A stretch of 52,652 bases of DNA, taken from Deltaproteobacteria bacterium (GTDB taxonomy: Bacteria; Myxococcota_A; UBA9160; UBA4427). Both the position numbers and the translations under genes were made by a program. The stretch lies in NCBI GenBank assembly GCA_002719955.1, contig PBFW01000007.1:375077-427728 (forward strand), in the 5' to 3' direction. A model generated the notes under the pieces. The model was not told the DNA's origin. It worked only from the letters and a program-made list of their open reading frames with translations, and searched no databases. Below, piece by piece: positions 8,817 through 17,006 of this stretch; position 1 is the stretch's first letter, and every line of letters starts with the position of its first letter.

Positions 8817-9926
8817 TCAATCCAGGGTCAGCAGGGCCTCCTTCACATAGGGCTTGATCGTATCGAGCGCTCCCTCTCGAACCTTGCTGGGCCAATCGGA
8901 GTTGGTGATCAGCGTCCGACCCACGGCGACGAGATCGAACTCATCGTTCTCGAGACGGTCGAAGAGATTGTCCAGGCTGGCTGGCTCGGCTTCGCGAAAG
9001 GTGGTGGTGCCCTGGATGGGCAGGAAGTCGGCATTCAGGCCAACGCTACCCACGGTGATGGTGGGCTTGCCTGTCAGTCGCTTCACCCACCCTGCCAGGT
9101 TCAGTTCGCTGCCCTCAAATTCCGGTTCCCAGAAACGGCGCTGACTACAGTGAAAAATATCCACACCGGCATCCGAGAGTGGCTTGATGAAGGCCTCCAG
9201 AGCTTCGGGCGTCTCCACGAGGCGAGCGGTGTATTCCTGCTGCTTCCACTGGGACCAGCGCAGCACGATGGGGAACGCCTTGCCCACCGAGGCGCGGATG
9301 GCCTCGATGATTTCGATGGCAAAGCGAGAGCGGTTTTGCAGGGAGCCACCGTAGCGGTCCGTACGTTGGTTGGTCTTCTCCCAGAAGAACTGGTCCACCA
9401 GATAGCCGTGGGCGCCATGAATCTCGACGCCGTCGAAGCCTAACGCCTCAGCATTTCCGGCGGCCTTGGCGAAGGCTGCGACGACCTCGTCGATGTCTGC
9501 CTGGGTCATCTCGTGACCGGTTCTTCCACCGGGTATCGCCGCACCGGAAGGAGCGTAACCGGGAACCTCTGGATCGGGCTCGGCACCGGAGTCGCGAATC
9601 GATCCCACATGCCACAGCTGCGGGATGACCTTGCCTCCCTCAGCGTGAACGGCCTCCACCACTCTCTTCCAACCCGCCAGGGCATCCTCCCCGTAGAAGA
9701 AGGGCACATCGGGGTAGCCATTGGCGGCCCTGTGATCCACGCATGTGCCCTCGGTGATGATCAAGCCCACCCCACCTGCAGCTCGGCGACGGTAGTACTC
9801 CACTACCTGATCGTTGGGAATATTGCCGGGTGACAGGGAACGGGTCATGGGCGCCATGACGATACGGTTCGTGGTGTTGAGAGAACCGCTCTGAAAGGGT
9901 GCGAAGAGGCTGTCCGGCTTGCTCAT
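8817..9926 (-). CDS. Old Yellow Enzyme family NADH:flavin oxidoreductase
   Basis: 369 residues, typical for the NemA/OPR/xenobiotic-reductase class. Landmarks are LFAPFQSGSLNTTNRIVMAP (FMN-binding start), the EGTCVDH strand, QLWHVGSIR, the catalytic-pair region EIHGAHGYLVDQFF, RTDRYGGS, and VAVGRTLI near the C-terminus. These FMN enzymes reduce activated alkenes, nitro groups or enones with NAD(P)H in the cytoplasm. AGAGGAAG precedes ATG 9926. The start is about 60 bp from a family B transposase relic, so its upstream control region may have been altered. Confidence 0.93.
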   Translation of the reverse strand: MSKPDSLFAPFQSGSLNTTNRIVMAPMTRSLSPGNIPNDQVVEYYRRRAAGGVGLIITEGTCVDHRAANGYPDVPFFYGEDALAGWKRVVEAVHAEGGKVIPQLWHVGSIRDSGAEPDPEVPGYAPSGAAIPGGRTGHEMTQADIDEVVAAFAKAAGNAEALGFDGVEIHGAHGYLVDQFFWEKTNQRTDRYGGSLQNRSRFAIEIIEAIRASVGKAFPIVLRWSQWKQQEYTARLVETPEALEAFIKPLSDAGVDIFHCSQRRFWEPEFEGSELNLAGWVKRLTGKPTITVGSVGLNADFLPIQGTTTFREAEPASLDNLFDRLENDEFDLVAVGRTLITNSDWPSKVREGALDTIKPYVKEALLTLD

Positions 9927-9984
9927 GTCTTCCTCTGGGACTCGGGTCGTCCCCTTTGTTGCGAGAATCCTTCGCGTGGCGGTT

Positions 9985-10270
9985 CGAGCGATGCCGACGC
10001 ACGGCAGAGGGGATCGAGGGGTTCGTCGGATTCTACGTCACGGCCCACAATAAAGTGATGCCTCATTCGGCATTCGGTGGGCAGGCCCTGAACGAGATGT
10101 TCTTGGGAACGGGCGATGAAGTCGCCCAATGGCTCGCCGCCGCACGCAGATCAGCCCGCGAGGAGCGAATGGAGGTCCATCGAGCGGTGGGATGCGGCGA
10201 ATGCGTCGGGGAGAAGCATTCGGGGGCGTTGCGATTGCAACGGGCGAGGTCCAGAATGTCGTGAGACGCA
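9985..10270 (+). mobile_element. Family B IS relic: 3' end of transposase and right terminal repeat
   Basis: On the plus strand the peptide GFYVTAHNKVMPHSAFGGQ and the tail GECVGEKHSGALRLQ then RARSRMS align with the last 90 residues of the transposase at 50969-52339 (EFYVTAHNEVMPHSAFQGQ ... SGALLLQRPRSRMS). The DNA ends in GGCGTTGCGATTGCAACG and CCAGAATGTCGTGAGACGCAGC, the family B right end. Many substitutions separate it from the intact copy, so it is an older subfamily. The 5' three-quarters are missing. Confidence 0.85.
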
Positions 10271-10345
10271 GCTGTGGTACACACCGAGCTGGGATCCGAC
10301 CAGGGATGGAATATCTTACCCGACCCCATCTGAACAGGAGTGCCA

Positions 10346-11509
10346 ATGCCCCGCCCCACCCTTCGAAGCGAATTCTGCGATCGCGTTGGAGTCGACTACC
10401 CCGTGATCTTGGCCGGGATGGGTCCCGTGGCTGGAACCGGAGATCCCGTTGCAACGGGTGAACTCGTGGCCGCCGTTTCCAACGCGGGAGGTCTGGGAGT
10501 ACTCGGAGGAGTTTCATTCTCCCCCGACGAGCTCCGAGAAGAGATTCGCAAGATCCGCTCTCTCACAGACAAACCCTTCGGTGTAGATCTCCTGCTGGCA
10601 CCGAATTTCCTTTTCCCCCGAGGCAAGGAGCTGCTGCCAACGGCGCCTAATCGTGACCGCCTACCCAAGGCAAACCTCGAAGCCATCGCTCGCATCGCCA
10701 AGGATCTCGACATCGATTTAAAAGAGGCGCCGGGCGAAGAAGAGGTCATGGGGAGCTGGATCGAGCAGGGCAAGAGCTGGGCGGGTTCACAGGTCGAAGT
10801 GATCCTCGAAGAAGGAGTGCCTGTGTTTGCGTCCGGATTGGGGACCCCAGCCCCCTTCGCACAGGAACTGAAGGCCAACGGTGTGACGATCCTCGCTCTC
10901 GTCGGGACGGTCCATGCGGCGGAGCAGGTCGCCGCCGATGGTGCCGATTATGTCGTCGCCCAGGGAACCGAGGCGGGTGGGCACACGGGCCGAATCGGGA
11001 CCCTCGCTCTCTTACCCCAAGTGATCGATGCCGCGGCACCGACCCCAGTGATCGCAGCCGGCGGCATCGCGAGTGGTCGCGCTTTGGCGGGTGTACTCGC
11101 CGTTGGCGCAGAGGCCGCCTGGTGTGGCACCGCCTTCCTGGTCTCCAACGAAGCCAATCAGCCCGATCTACAAAAGGATCGAATCTTGGCCGCGGCCGCC
11201 GAAGACACCATCGTGACGCGGCTCTACAGTGGCAAGACGATGCGAAATGTTTCGAATCTGCTGATCGAAGCCTGGGAACGCGAGGGCATGGCCGCACTTC
11301 CAATGGGAGCGCAAGGCGCGTTGATCCGGGATCTGGCCTATTCGATTCGAGAGGCCGGTCGCCACGAATTATTGATGAACGCGGCAGGCCAGACGGCGGG
11401 CATGTTGAAGGAGAGGCGACCGGCTGCCGAGATCCTGAAAGAGATGGTCGGCGAAGCCGCCGAGATCCTTGGGGGGGGTCTGGGCCAGCGAGTCACGGCA
11501 TCCGCTTGA
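10346..11509 (+). CDS. Nitronate monooxygenase (2-nitropropane dioxygenase) family protein
   Basis: 387 residues with an FMN TIM barrel. The N-terminus has YPVILAGMGPVAGT (the PIxxAPM-like strand), then VSNAGGLGVLGG, and the phosphate/substrate loop AQGTEAGGHTGRIGT that marks class I nitronate monooxygenases; IAAGGIASG supplies the FMN phosphate site. Enzymes of this family oxidise alkyl nitronates such as propionate-3-nitronate; some paralogues are enoyl reductases. ATG 10346 has AGGAG at 10336-10340; GTG at 10340 is less likely. It is a single gene flanked by mobile debris on both sides. Confidence 0.9.
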   Translation: MPRPTLRSEFCDRVGVDYPVILAGMGPVAGTGDPVATGELVAAVSNAGGLGVLGGVSFSPDELREEIRKIRSLTDKPFGVDLLLAPNFLFPRGKELLPTAPNRDRLPKANLEAIARIAKDLDIDLKEAPGEEEVMGSWIEQGKSWAGSQVEVILEEGVPVFASGLGTPAPFAQELKANGVTILALVGTVHAAEQVAADGADYVVAQGTEAGGHTGRIGTLALLPQVIDAAAPTPVIAAGGIASGRALAGVLAVGAEAAWCGTAFLVSNEANQPDLQKDRILAAAAEDTIVTRLYSGKTMRNVSNLLIEAWEREGMAALPMGAQGALIRDLAYSIREAGRHELLMNAAGQTAGMLKERRPAAEILKEMVGEAAEILGGGLGQRVTASA

Positions 11510-11555
11510 TCTCTCGATTCGTTGCAACGAAAGAGAGCGTAGTGGGTACGCGGTG

Positions 11556-11622
11556 GTTCGACTGACTCTTGGCTGTGCGTTCCCAGAACCGGTCGGCTGT
11601 GGAACCATTGAGCATTTCCCAT
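11556..11622 (+). repeat. Family A end fused to a family C left end
   Basis: GTTCGACTGACTCTTGGC at 11556-11573 is the inner part of the family A end. It joins directly to TGTGCGTTCCCAGAAC at 11574, the family C left end, followed by the ATTGAGC motif near 11608. The exact junction suggests one element inserted at or recombined with the end of the other. Confidence 0.6.
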
Positions 11623-11704
11623 CGGAACACGGAGGTGGATCGGGAGCGCGAGAGATAAAGGTTCGACTGAGCTAGATGGTTTCAACTGCTGGCCGTAACC
11701 CTCA

Positions 11705-11949
11705 CTATGCGAACTCCAGCTCGTCTCGATTCGGCGTCTTCATCATCTCGTAGAGTTCGGCCGTCTCGTACGGGGTCTTGACGAGCCGTCTGCCCTTGCG
11801 TCGATGTAGTCGTTCCGCTCGACGGAGCGCGTGTCCTTGATGAAGGCCATCTCCGACCCCACGGCGTCGAGCTGCGAGTTGTATGCCTCGAATGCTCTCT
11901 CTGTGACCGCAACCTGTGCATGCCCCTCTTCGAATATCGTGTACGGCAT
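11705..11949 (-). pseudogene. Small conserved-looking gene broken by a frameshift
   Basis: ATG 11949 opens a frame MPYTIFEEGHAQVAV ... RSVERNDYIDA, after which the reading turns arginine-rich and nonsensical. From the same point a different frame continues sensibly as KGRRLVKTPYETAEL ... MMKTPNRDELEFA to TAG at 11705-11707. Joining the two gives an acidic protein of about 80 residues. No homopolymer lies at the break, near 11790, so a real indel is as likely as a sequencing error. I do not recognise the family. It lies downstream of the flavoprotein gene on the same strand. Confidence 0.45.
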
Positions 11950-12007
11950 AACACGGAGCGGAGCGAAGGGATCGCGGCGGCTGCTCTCCGAGATCTCGCC
12001 TGCAGCG

Positions 12008-13186
12008 TCACAGGATCATCCCTTCGGGCGCAACACCGAGCTCGACCCGCCCCACGCGCTCCATCACGACCTCCGATGCGACGATATGTTGCATCCCGGC
12101 CCGGATATCCCGGAAACATCTCTGGATCGGATCAGAACGGTAGAGAACGGAGGCACCCAGGGATCGGAACGCGAAGTCTGCCGCACGGGCCGCCGTGCGA
12201 TACACATGAACCACCGCCGCGGCCACCCGCGCGCGTTCGAGAAGCGACGGGTCGTCGCCCCGACTCACGGAGTCCCAGAGTTCTCCATATGCGTCGAATG
12301 TCAGGAGCCGCGCCGCACGGAGCTTTGTGAGCTCGTGAGCGTGCTCGCGAAGAAAGGACCCCTCATCCTTGAGCAGGACTCCCGAGCCATAACGTTGCGC
12401 GTCCAGGGCGCGAACGGCGACGTCTTCGAGGGCGCGCCGGCCCACCCCCAGAGCAAAACCCAGGTGGGCCATATAAGCGAATGTCATAGCGGAGATCCGG
12501 TACAGACTGCCGCCGCGTCGAGACTCCCAGCCGGCAAAGAGCCGAAAGGTCAATTCCTCTGCAACGAAAAGATCCTGAACCTCGTAGTCATTGCTCGAAG
12601 TCCCCTGGAGCCCGGCGGCATCCCAGTTGTCGTGCACGGTGACCGACGACCGGGGGACACAGAGCGAGATGACCTCGGACTCGCCCGGATCCCAGGGGCC
12701 GACGTCTCCATTCTCGGAGACGAGCGCGGTCAACACCATCCAATCGGCGTGACCGCAGCCACTCCCGAAGGGGAAGCGCCCGGAGATGCGATAGCCCCCG
12801 GAAGTGCGCTGCACCGGCGAACGAGGCGTGAAGCCACCCGCACAGATCGCGAAGGTATCGTCGCCGAATAGCTGATCTGCCCCTGCGTCGGGCAATCCGG
12901 CAGCAACGATTCCTGTCGTGACCGCACCGATCCCGGCGCACCAGCCGGCCGACCCGTCCTGCCGAGCGAACTCCTCGATCAACTCGATGGCGCAGAGCGG
13001 ATCGAGCTCCAACCCACCCACCGCCTTGGGAGCGAGACTCGAAAACGCCCCCACGCCCACGAGCGCGTCCACGGTCTCCTGCGGAAGTGCACGCTCCCGT
13101 TCCCCGATCCGAGCGCCTGCCTCGACGGTCGCAGCCACCTTCCGCGCCTCCTCCAAGGATTCGAAACTTCCTCTCGGATTCTTCAT
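12008..13186 (-). CDS. Acyl-CoA-dehydrogenase-fold flavoprotein (HsaA-like monooxygenase or acyl-CoA dehydrogenase)
   Basis: 392 residues. The N-terminal helical region (ALVGVGAFSSLAPKAVGGLE), the middle beta domain (GGYRISGRFPFGSGCGHADW, a FxSG-type motif) and the C-terminal bundle ending FRDIRAGMQHIVASE follow the acyl-CoA-dehydrogenase fold. The RDIRAGxQH ending and absence of a catalytic Glu motif favour the class D flavin monooxygenase group (HsaA, DszC) that hydroxylates phenols with FMNH2 from a partner reductase. That partner is not in the window. AAGGGAAC precedes ATG 13186. It shares orientation with the P450 upstream and may be co-regulated. Confidence 0.82.
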   Translation of the reverse strand: MKNPRGSFESLEEARKVAATVEAGARIGERERALPQETVDALVGVGAFSSLAPKAVGGLELDPLCAIELIEEFARQDGSAGWCAGIGAVTTGIVAAGLPDAGADQLFGDDTFAICAGGFTPRSPVQRTSGGYRISGRFPFGSGCGHADWMVLTALVSENGDVGPWDPGESEVISLCVPRSSVTVHDNWDAAGLQGTSSNDYEVQDLFVAEELTFRLFAGWESRRGGSLYRISAMTFAYMAHLGFALGVGRRALEDVAVRALDAQRYGSGVLLKDEGSFLREHAHELTKLRAARLLTFDAYGELWDSVSRGDDPSLLERARVAAAVVHVYRTAARAADFAFRSLGASVLYRSDPIQRCFRDIRAGMQHIVASEVVMERVGRVELGVAPEGMIL

Positions 13187-13292
13187 GTTCCCTTCATTTC
13201 TACGACCTCTGCCTCAGCTTCCAGATCGCCTCTGGCGCGGGTGAAGAGAATAGATCAAAGTTCATCTCGCGGTTTCGTCGGCCTAAGGTTTA

Positions 13293-13319
13293 ATTCAGCC
13301 GACTCTTGGCATATTACGG
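13293..13319 (-). repeat. Family A terminal sequence
   Basis: ATTCAGCCGACTCTTGGC then ATATTACGG matches the family A end, in the orientation where the lost transposase would be read on the minus strand. The leader-like CGGCCTAAG lies just before it at 13279. It sits in the gap between the flavoprotein start and the P450 stop. Confidence 0.65.
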
Positions 13320-13373
13320 GTTGCCATTCACGATCCGTAGAGGGAAATCACGCCCGCAACCGGGCATGTTGCG

Positions 13374-14582
13374 TTACGTGGCACGCATCTCGACCGGCAT
13401 ACGTTTCAGCGAGTTCGTGAAGCTCGAGAGCAAGTGATCGATCTCGCCGCACCGCTCGACCTCGACACCGCGCGCGAGCAGCGCCTCGAAGGCGACTCGT
13501 ATCTCGAGTCGCGCGAGGTTGGCGCCGAGGCAGAAATGCCGTCCGAAGCCGAAGGAAAGATGCTCATTCGGGGTGCGGGTGATATCGAATCGAAAGGGAT
13601 CATCGAAGACCGACTCGTCTCGATTCGCGGAGGAGTACCAGATGACCACCTTGTCGTCCTCCTGAATCGGCTGACCCGAGATCACTGTGTCTCGCGTCGC
13701 CGTGCGACGGAAATGGTGGATCGGTGTCACCCAGCGGATCATCTCTTCGATTGCGCCCGGCAGCGCGTCCGGATCTCTGCGCAGAGCTGCCCATTGGTCG
13801 GGGTGCTCTGTCAGGGCCAACATTCCACCGGAGATCGCGGCCTTCGTCGTCTCGATTCCCCCCGTGATCAGCAGCAGGAAGAACGCGGCGAAGGCTTCAT
13901 CGCTCATCGACTCGCCATCGAGATCCGCCTGAAGGATCGCCGTCGCGATATCGTCTTTCGGCTTTCGCCGTCGGTCGCGCGCTAGATCGAGGGCGTAGGC
14001 CGACATCTGCCGGATCGCGTCCGTATTCTCGCCATCCCCCCCGCCGAGCTCGGGATCCTCGAAACCCTGGACGCGATCGGCGAGGGCGCCGAGAAGCGGC
14101 CGGTCGGCCTGCGGGATGCCTACCAGCTCGGCGATGATCTGGAGGGGAAGGAGAGTTGCAACGTCATTCACGAAATCGCAGCGGCCCAATTCTAGGCTTC
14201 GATCGAGCACACCTTCGAAGCTGCGGCGAGCGAATCCCTCGAGGTCGAGGACGCGGCGCGGGGTCATGCCTCGGTTGATCAATGTACGTAGTCGGGTATG
14301 ACGGGGTGGGTCCATCTCGATCATCATACGCTCACGACCGCTGGTCTCGAATGACTCGTCGAAAATCATGATGCCGCGTCGTTCCGAGGAGAAGGTCTCC
14401 GGGTCTCGGCCCACCGCGAGCACGTCGGCGTAGCGCGTGAGCGCCCAGAAGCCGGAGCCGCACGCCTCTTCGTTCCAGTAGATCGGGCTCTCCCCCCGCA
14501 GATGGCGAAAGATCTCGTGGGGTATGCCATGGGCAAAGAGGCCGACATCGCTCAGGTCGATCTTTTCGGGCAGGTCTCCCAT
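13374..14582 (-). CDS. Cytochrome P450
   Basis: 402 residues, soluble bacterial type. The I-helix motif is ITGGIETTKA, the K-helix ExxR is EEMIRWVTP, and the heme loop is FGFGRHFCLGANLARLE with Cys351. It is much closer in its C-terminal half to the broken P450 at 24560-25374 (both have SANRDE and PNEHLSFGFG) than to the P450 at 6421. A divergent TetR gene starts 135 bp away, so the P450 is a likely target of that regulator. Ferredoxin and reductase partners are not in this window. Confidence 0.95.
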   Translation of the reverse strand: MGDLPEKIDLSDVGLFAHGIPHEIFRHLRGESPIYWNEEACGSGFWALTRYADVLAVGRDPETFSSERRGIMIFDESFETSGRERMMIEMDPPRHTRLRTLINRGMTPRRVLDLEGFARRSFEGVLDRSLELGRCDFVNDVATLLPLQIIAELVGIPQADRPLLGALADRVQGFEDPELGGGDGENTDAIRQMSAYALDLARDRRRKPKDDIATAILQADLDGESMSDEAFAAFFLLLITGGIETTKAAISGGMLALTEHPDQWAALRRDPDALPGAIEEMIRWVTPIHHFRRTATRDTVISGQPIQEDDKVVIWYSSANRDESVFDDPFRFDITRTPNEHLSFGFGRHFCLGANLARLEIRVAFEALLARGVEVERCGEIDHLLSSFTNSLKRMPVEMRAT

Positions 14583-14612
14583 GCCCGCAGCATGACGCGA
14601 CCCGAGCCGCCC

Positions 14613-14716
14613 GGCCAGTGCAGTTCGGGGGGACGCGTGCCGTGCGAAATGCCCGCAGAAACGGCCACTTACGCGTCCCTCGGCTCACTCCGGTCGCTGC
14701 ACTGCAGTTTGGGGTT
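14613..14716. promoter_or_regulatory. Divergent intergenic region with paired operator-like motifs
   Basis: Between the P450 (minus) and TetR (plus) genes two similar motifs occur, GTGCAGTTCGGGG near 14617 and CTGCAGTTTGGGG near 14703. The second overlaps the inverted repeat CTGCA-C-TGCAG. The arrangement fits a TetR repressor controlling both divergent promoters. No confident -35/-10 pair is visible. Confidence 0.35.
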
Positions 14717-15391
14717 ATGATCGACCCGATGCCCGGAAGCCTCGTCGAGCCCGCACCGGCCCTGCTGAAGATGCGGCGCGTTCCGCGTCAGGCGCGCTCG
14801 CGCATGGCTGTGGACGCGCTACGCGCGGCTTGCGAGCGAATTCTTCTCGGCGAGGGCAGCGATGTGCTGACATCCCATCGCATCGCCGAGCTGGCAGGCG
14901 TCGATATTGCTTCCCTTTATCGCTATTTCCCGAACAAGGAAGGGATCATCGCGCAGGTCTACGAGTCGCGGTTGGTCGAGGCCAACACGGCCTCCCATCT
15001 GGAAGCAAAGAACAATATCGATCCTCACGACGGTGAGATCGAGGAGAAGATCCGCGGCCTGGTGGGGCGTATCGCAGACCAGCACGAGTCGATGCTCGAT
15101 CTGCATTCCGATTTCTATCGGGAGCATTTCGATGACTTCGATCTGAGCCGTCGCTGGCGACCAGGACGTTCGAATTCATGGCGAGAGGAACTCTCCAACT
15201 GGCTGGCATCCATGCTCGTTCGAAGACCCACGACGGGGAAGCGGCTCGACGCCGAGGCGTCCGCCTTCCTCGCCTTTCGGGTTCTCTACGGCGTACTCGA
15301 TTCTGCGGTGCTGGAGTCACCCGACTACCTGCGCGACCCGGGTTTTCGCGAGCAGGTCTCTGCGACCGCTGTCCGATCGCTCTACGGCTGA
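14717..15391 (+). CDS. TetR/AcrR family transcriptional regulator
   Basis: About 224 residues from ATG 14717. The helix-turn-helix reads TSHRIAELAGVDIASLYRYF then PNKEGIIAQVYE, a textbook TetR pattern. The C-terminal domain has the acidic helices of the ligand-binding core. The upstream extension of the frame has no coding character. It is transcribed divergently from the P450 at 13374-14582; in this family that layout usually means repression of the neighbour and of itself, relieved by a substrate-like ligand. Confidence 0.92.
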   Translation: MIDPMPGSLVEPAPALLKMRRVPRQARSRMAVDALRAACERILLGEGSDVLTSHRIAELAGVDIASLYRYFPNKEGIIAQVYESRLVEANTASHLEAKNNIDPHDGEIEEKIRGLVGRIADQHESMLDLHSDFYREHFDDFDLSRRWRPGRSNSWREELSNWLASMLVRRPTTGKRLDAEASAFLAFRVLYGVLDSAVLESPDYLRDPGFREQVSATAVRSLYG

Positions 15392-15501
15392 TATCGCAAT
15401 GTGGCAGACTCGTCCGCCGCATAGCAATCCTGTGAACCGGACGGACAGTCTACTGCGGTGGGGCGAAGCTTCGCGGCCCCCTCGCGCTGACACGCGCAGG
15501 G

Positions 15502-15528
15502 CCGTAGTGTGCCAGAATTCGGCCGACT
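15502..15528 (+). repeat. Family A terminal sequence, opposite orientation
   Basis: CCGTAGTGTGCCAGAATTC then GGCCGACT is the reverse complement of the family A end, so the missing element extended to the right. Only the end is recognisable; the following 100 bp hold no transposase reading frame I can support. Confidence 0.6.
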
Positions 15529-15637
15529 GAGCCCAATCCGAACCGCCCCAATTGGCAACAGCCGCAGACGGGCGCTGCAATGCCCGTCGGGCCTCGAGCC
15601 CGCCGACTCCGGCTCGGATTCACCAAGGCCGCTCTGC

Positions 15638-15790
15638 CAAAACCCCGCGGAATCGCGGGAAGTTCTAGGGCTGTCGCCAGATATTTGGAAGGAGTCTCTG
15701 CACCCGCAGACCCAATGGCTTTTGGGGGGAGTCTGGGACGAACTCGTCTCTGGGGTCAGATCCCTATTAAGCAAAGAAGTACAGAAAATG
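15638..15790. repeat. Hairpin-bearing repeat shared with family C interior
   Basis: CCCGCGGAATCGCGGG (15644-15659) forms a 6 bp stem. It is followed by CCCAATGGCTT, GGGGAGTCTGGGACGAACTC and GTCTCTGGGGTCAGATC with CTATTAAGCA, which align with the interior of the family C element at 41617-41770. This copy lacks recognisable family C ends. The GGGGTCAGATCCCTATTAA stretch resembles REP-type palindromes seen in other genomes, from memory. Confidence 0.55.
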
Positions 15791-15946
15791 AGCGTCTAAT
15801 CCCCCATGTTCCTGAGGTGCCACTCTCGACTTCTTCCCTGATCTCCGCCCATGCTAGCGTTTGTCCTTGGTCGAAGAGGCCTACGTCTCGCCGCCATCGA
15901 TGGATGGCTGGTCGGGCTTCTTCATCGTCTACCAGAAGGGGGAGCC

Positions 15947-16504
15947 ATGGAAAGCTATCTCGGCGCTACCAACGGGGCTTTCACCGTGCGATTCGTGTCG
16001 AACTTCGCTCGGGTGTTCATCATGATCTTGGCCGCGATGAGCCTTGCTCGAGTATCCGGGGCCGACGACGAGGGTCCGAACGTATCCAGCCCAACGTTGG
16101 GAACCTGGCGCCTCAACCTGGAGGAATCCATTGCTCCGCAGGGCGTCACGTTCGACCCATTCGTTGTGGTAGTGGGCCGAGCCGACTCCGTCATCGACTT
16201 CGCTTACACCGCCACTGGGCCCGATGGGCAAGAACATACCTTCGGCTTCGGAAGCCCTGCAGATGGGATAGTGCGTGAACTCCCGGCTTCGGGATCGAAG
16301 GTGGGGCTGAAGGGGGCGATGATTCGCCTGCCGAGTGGATCGTACGAATCGAGACTCTGGACCCCAAGCGGTCGATACGAAAACAAGTTCTGTCAGGTCG
16401 TCGCCGGCGGGCTGAAGCAGGTCTGCCTGGCCACCCTCACCTATCCAGATGGATCCGTCGCGTTTTTCAAGCAGGTCCTCGACCGGGTAATGGCGGACCA
16501 CTGA
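15947..16504 (+). CDS. Secreted hypothetical protein
   Basis: 185 residues from ATG 15947, chosen because AGAAGGGGGAG lies 2-12 nt before it. A late hydrophobic stretch FARVFIMILAAMSLARVSGA (about residues 23-42) looks like a signal peptide with a long n-region and a cleavage near SGA-DD; ATG 16022 would give a shorter signal. The mature part begins LGTWRLNLEES and is rich in beta-strand patterns (GSYESRLWTPSGRYENKF), resembling small lipocalin-like periplasmic proteins that start with a GTWKLN motif. I do not recognise a named family. Confidence 0.7.
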   Translation: MESYLGATNGAFTVRFVSNFARVFIMILAAMSLARVSGADDEGPNVSSPTLGTWRLNLEESIAPQGVTFDPFVVVVGRADSVIDFAYTATGPDGQEHTFGFGSPADGIVRELPASGSKVGLKGAMIRLPSGSYESRLWTPSGRYENKFCQVVAGGLKQVCLATLTYPDGSVAFFKQVLDRVMADH

Positions 16505-16539
16505 GCTGTTCCTGCCCAGAAGTGGGCCGAATGACCCGA

Positions 16540-16685
16540 ATCAGAAATTCGAGTGGCAGAGCGTTCATCGGCTCGGTTCTAGAGCGGCGACGACCGAAGA
16601 AATGGGCAGAAATGGTCGATTCGGCGCTCGCCTAAGCATTCGCAATCGTGAATGTTTTGTTCGGCCGGCTTTTGGCACACTACGG
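16540..16685 (-). mobile_element. Family A relic: IS end, leader and transposase start
   Basis: Reading leftward, the IS end (16685-16659) is followed by a leader with GCTTAGGCGAGCG and then ATG at 16573, which reads MNALPLEFLI before the frame decays. The same order, with [10 protein letters not shown], occurs at 32700-32582. This pair shows that the scattered 27 bp motif is the left end of an IS whose transposase starts about 110 bp inside. Confidence 0.75.
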
Positions 16686-16866
16686 CCAAGTCGCGATATC
16701 GCGCTGCTCGGCTTCCTGCTCGCTGATCTCGAAATCGATCGAGCGGGCGTTGCCCTGCGCCTGCTGGGCATTCTGGGCGCCGGGAATCGGCAATACGTCT
16801 TCTTGGCGCACCAGCCAGTTGAGAGCCGCCTGGGCAGGAGAAGGAAACCCTTCGTCTGCCGAAGTG
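16686..16866 (-). pseudogene. C-terminal fragment of an aldo/keto reductase
   Basis: The minus strand encodes PSPAQAALNWLVRQEDVLPI then PGAQNAQQAQGN and DFEISEQEAEQRD. This is the C-terminal NADP-binding part of aldo/keto reductases (PAQVALAWLL ... VPIPGTKRxxxLxEN ... LTxEExxxLD). The catalytic barrel with the D-Y-K-H tetrad is absent. It is bounded by a family A end on one side and an IS5-type relic on the other, so only about 60 codons survive. Confidence 0.75.
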
Positions 16867-16867
16867 G

Positions 16868-17001
16868 TCATTCGAAGATGAGCCGGAGCACGAGTGCCGT
16901 TTCGATTGCCTGATCTGAGAACTTCTGCTGGCCACCTACTATTCCCGGTCTTCTCCAGGATTCATGCACCAACGCACCGTTCCAGGCCTCTATGCCGATC
17001 A
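16868..17001 (-). mobile_element. Family D relic: N-terminal piece of an IS5-type transposase
   Basis: The minus strand reads GIEAWNGALVHESWRRPG then QQKFSDQAIETALVLRLIF and a stop. The second part matches the RRYSDxAIETALTLRLVF segment that opens one IS5-type transposase family. The fragment starts 6 bp from the stop codon of the DUF3604 gene and is cut off where the aldo/keto reductase fragment begins. Confidence 0.7.
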
Positions 17002-17006
17002 GGCCT

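Noticed and set aside
16659..16685. TGGCAC followed by ACTACGG as a sigma54 -24 element
   Set aside because: No matching TTGC at -12, and the motif recurs as an IS end linked to transposase starts.
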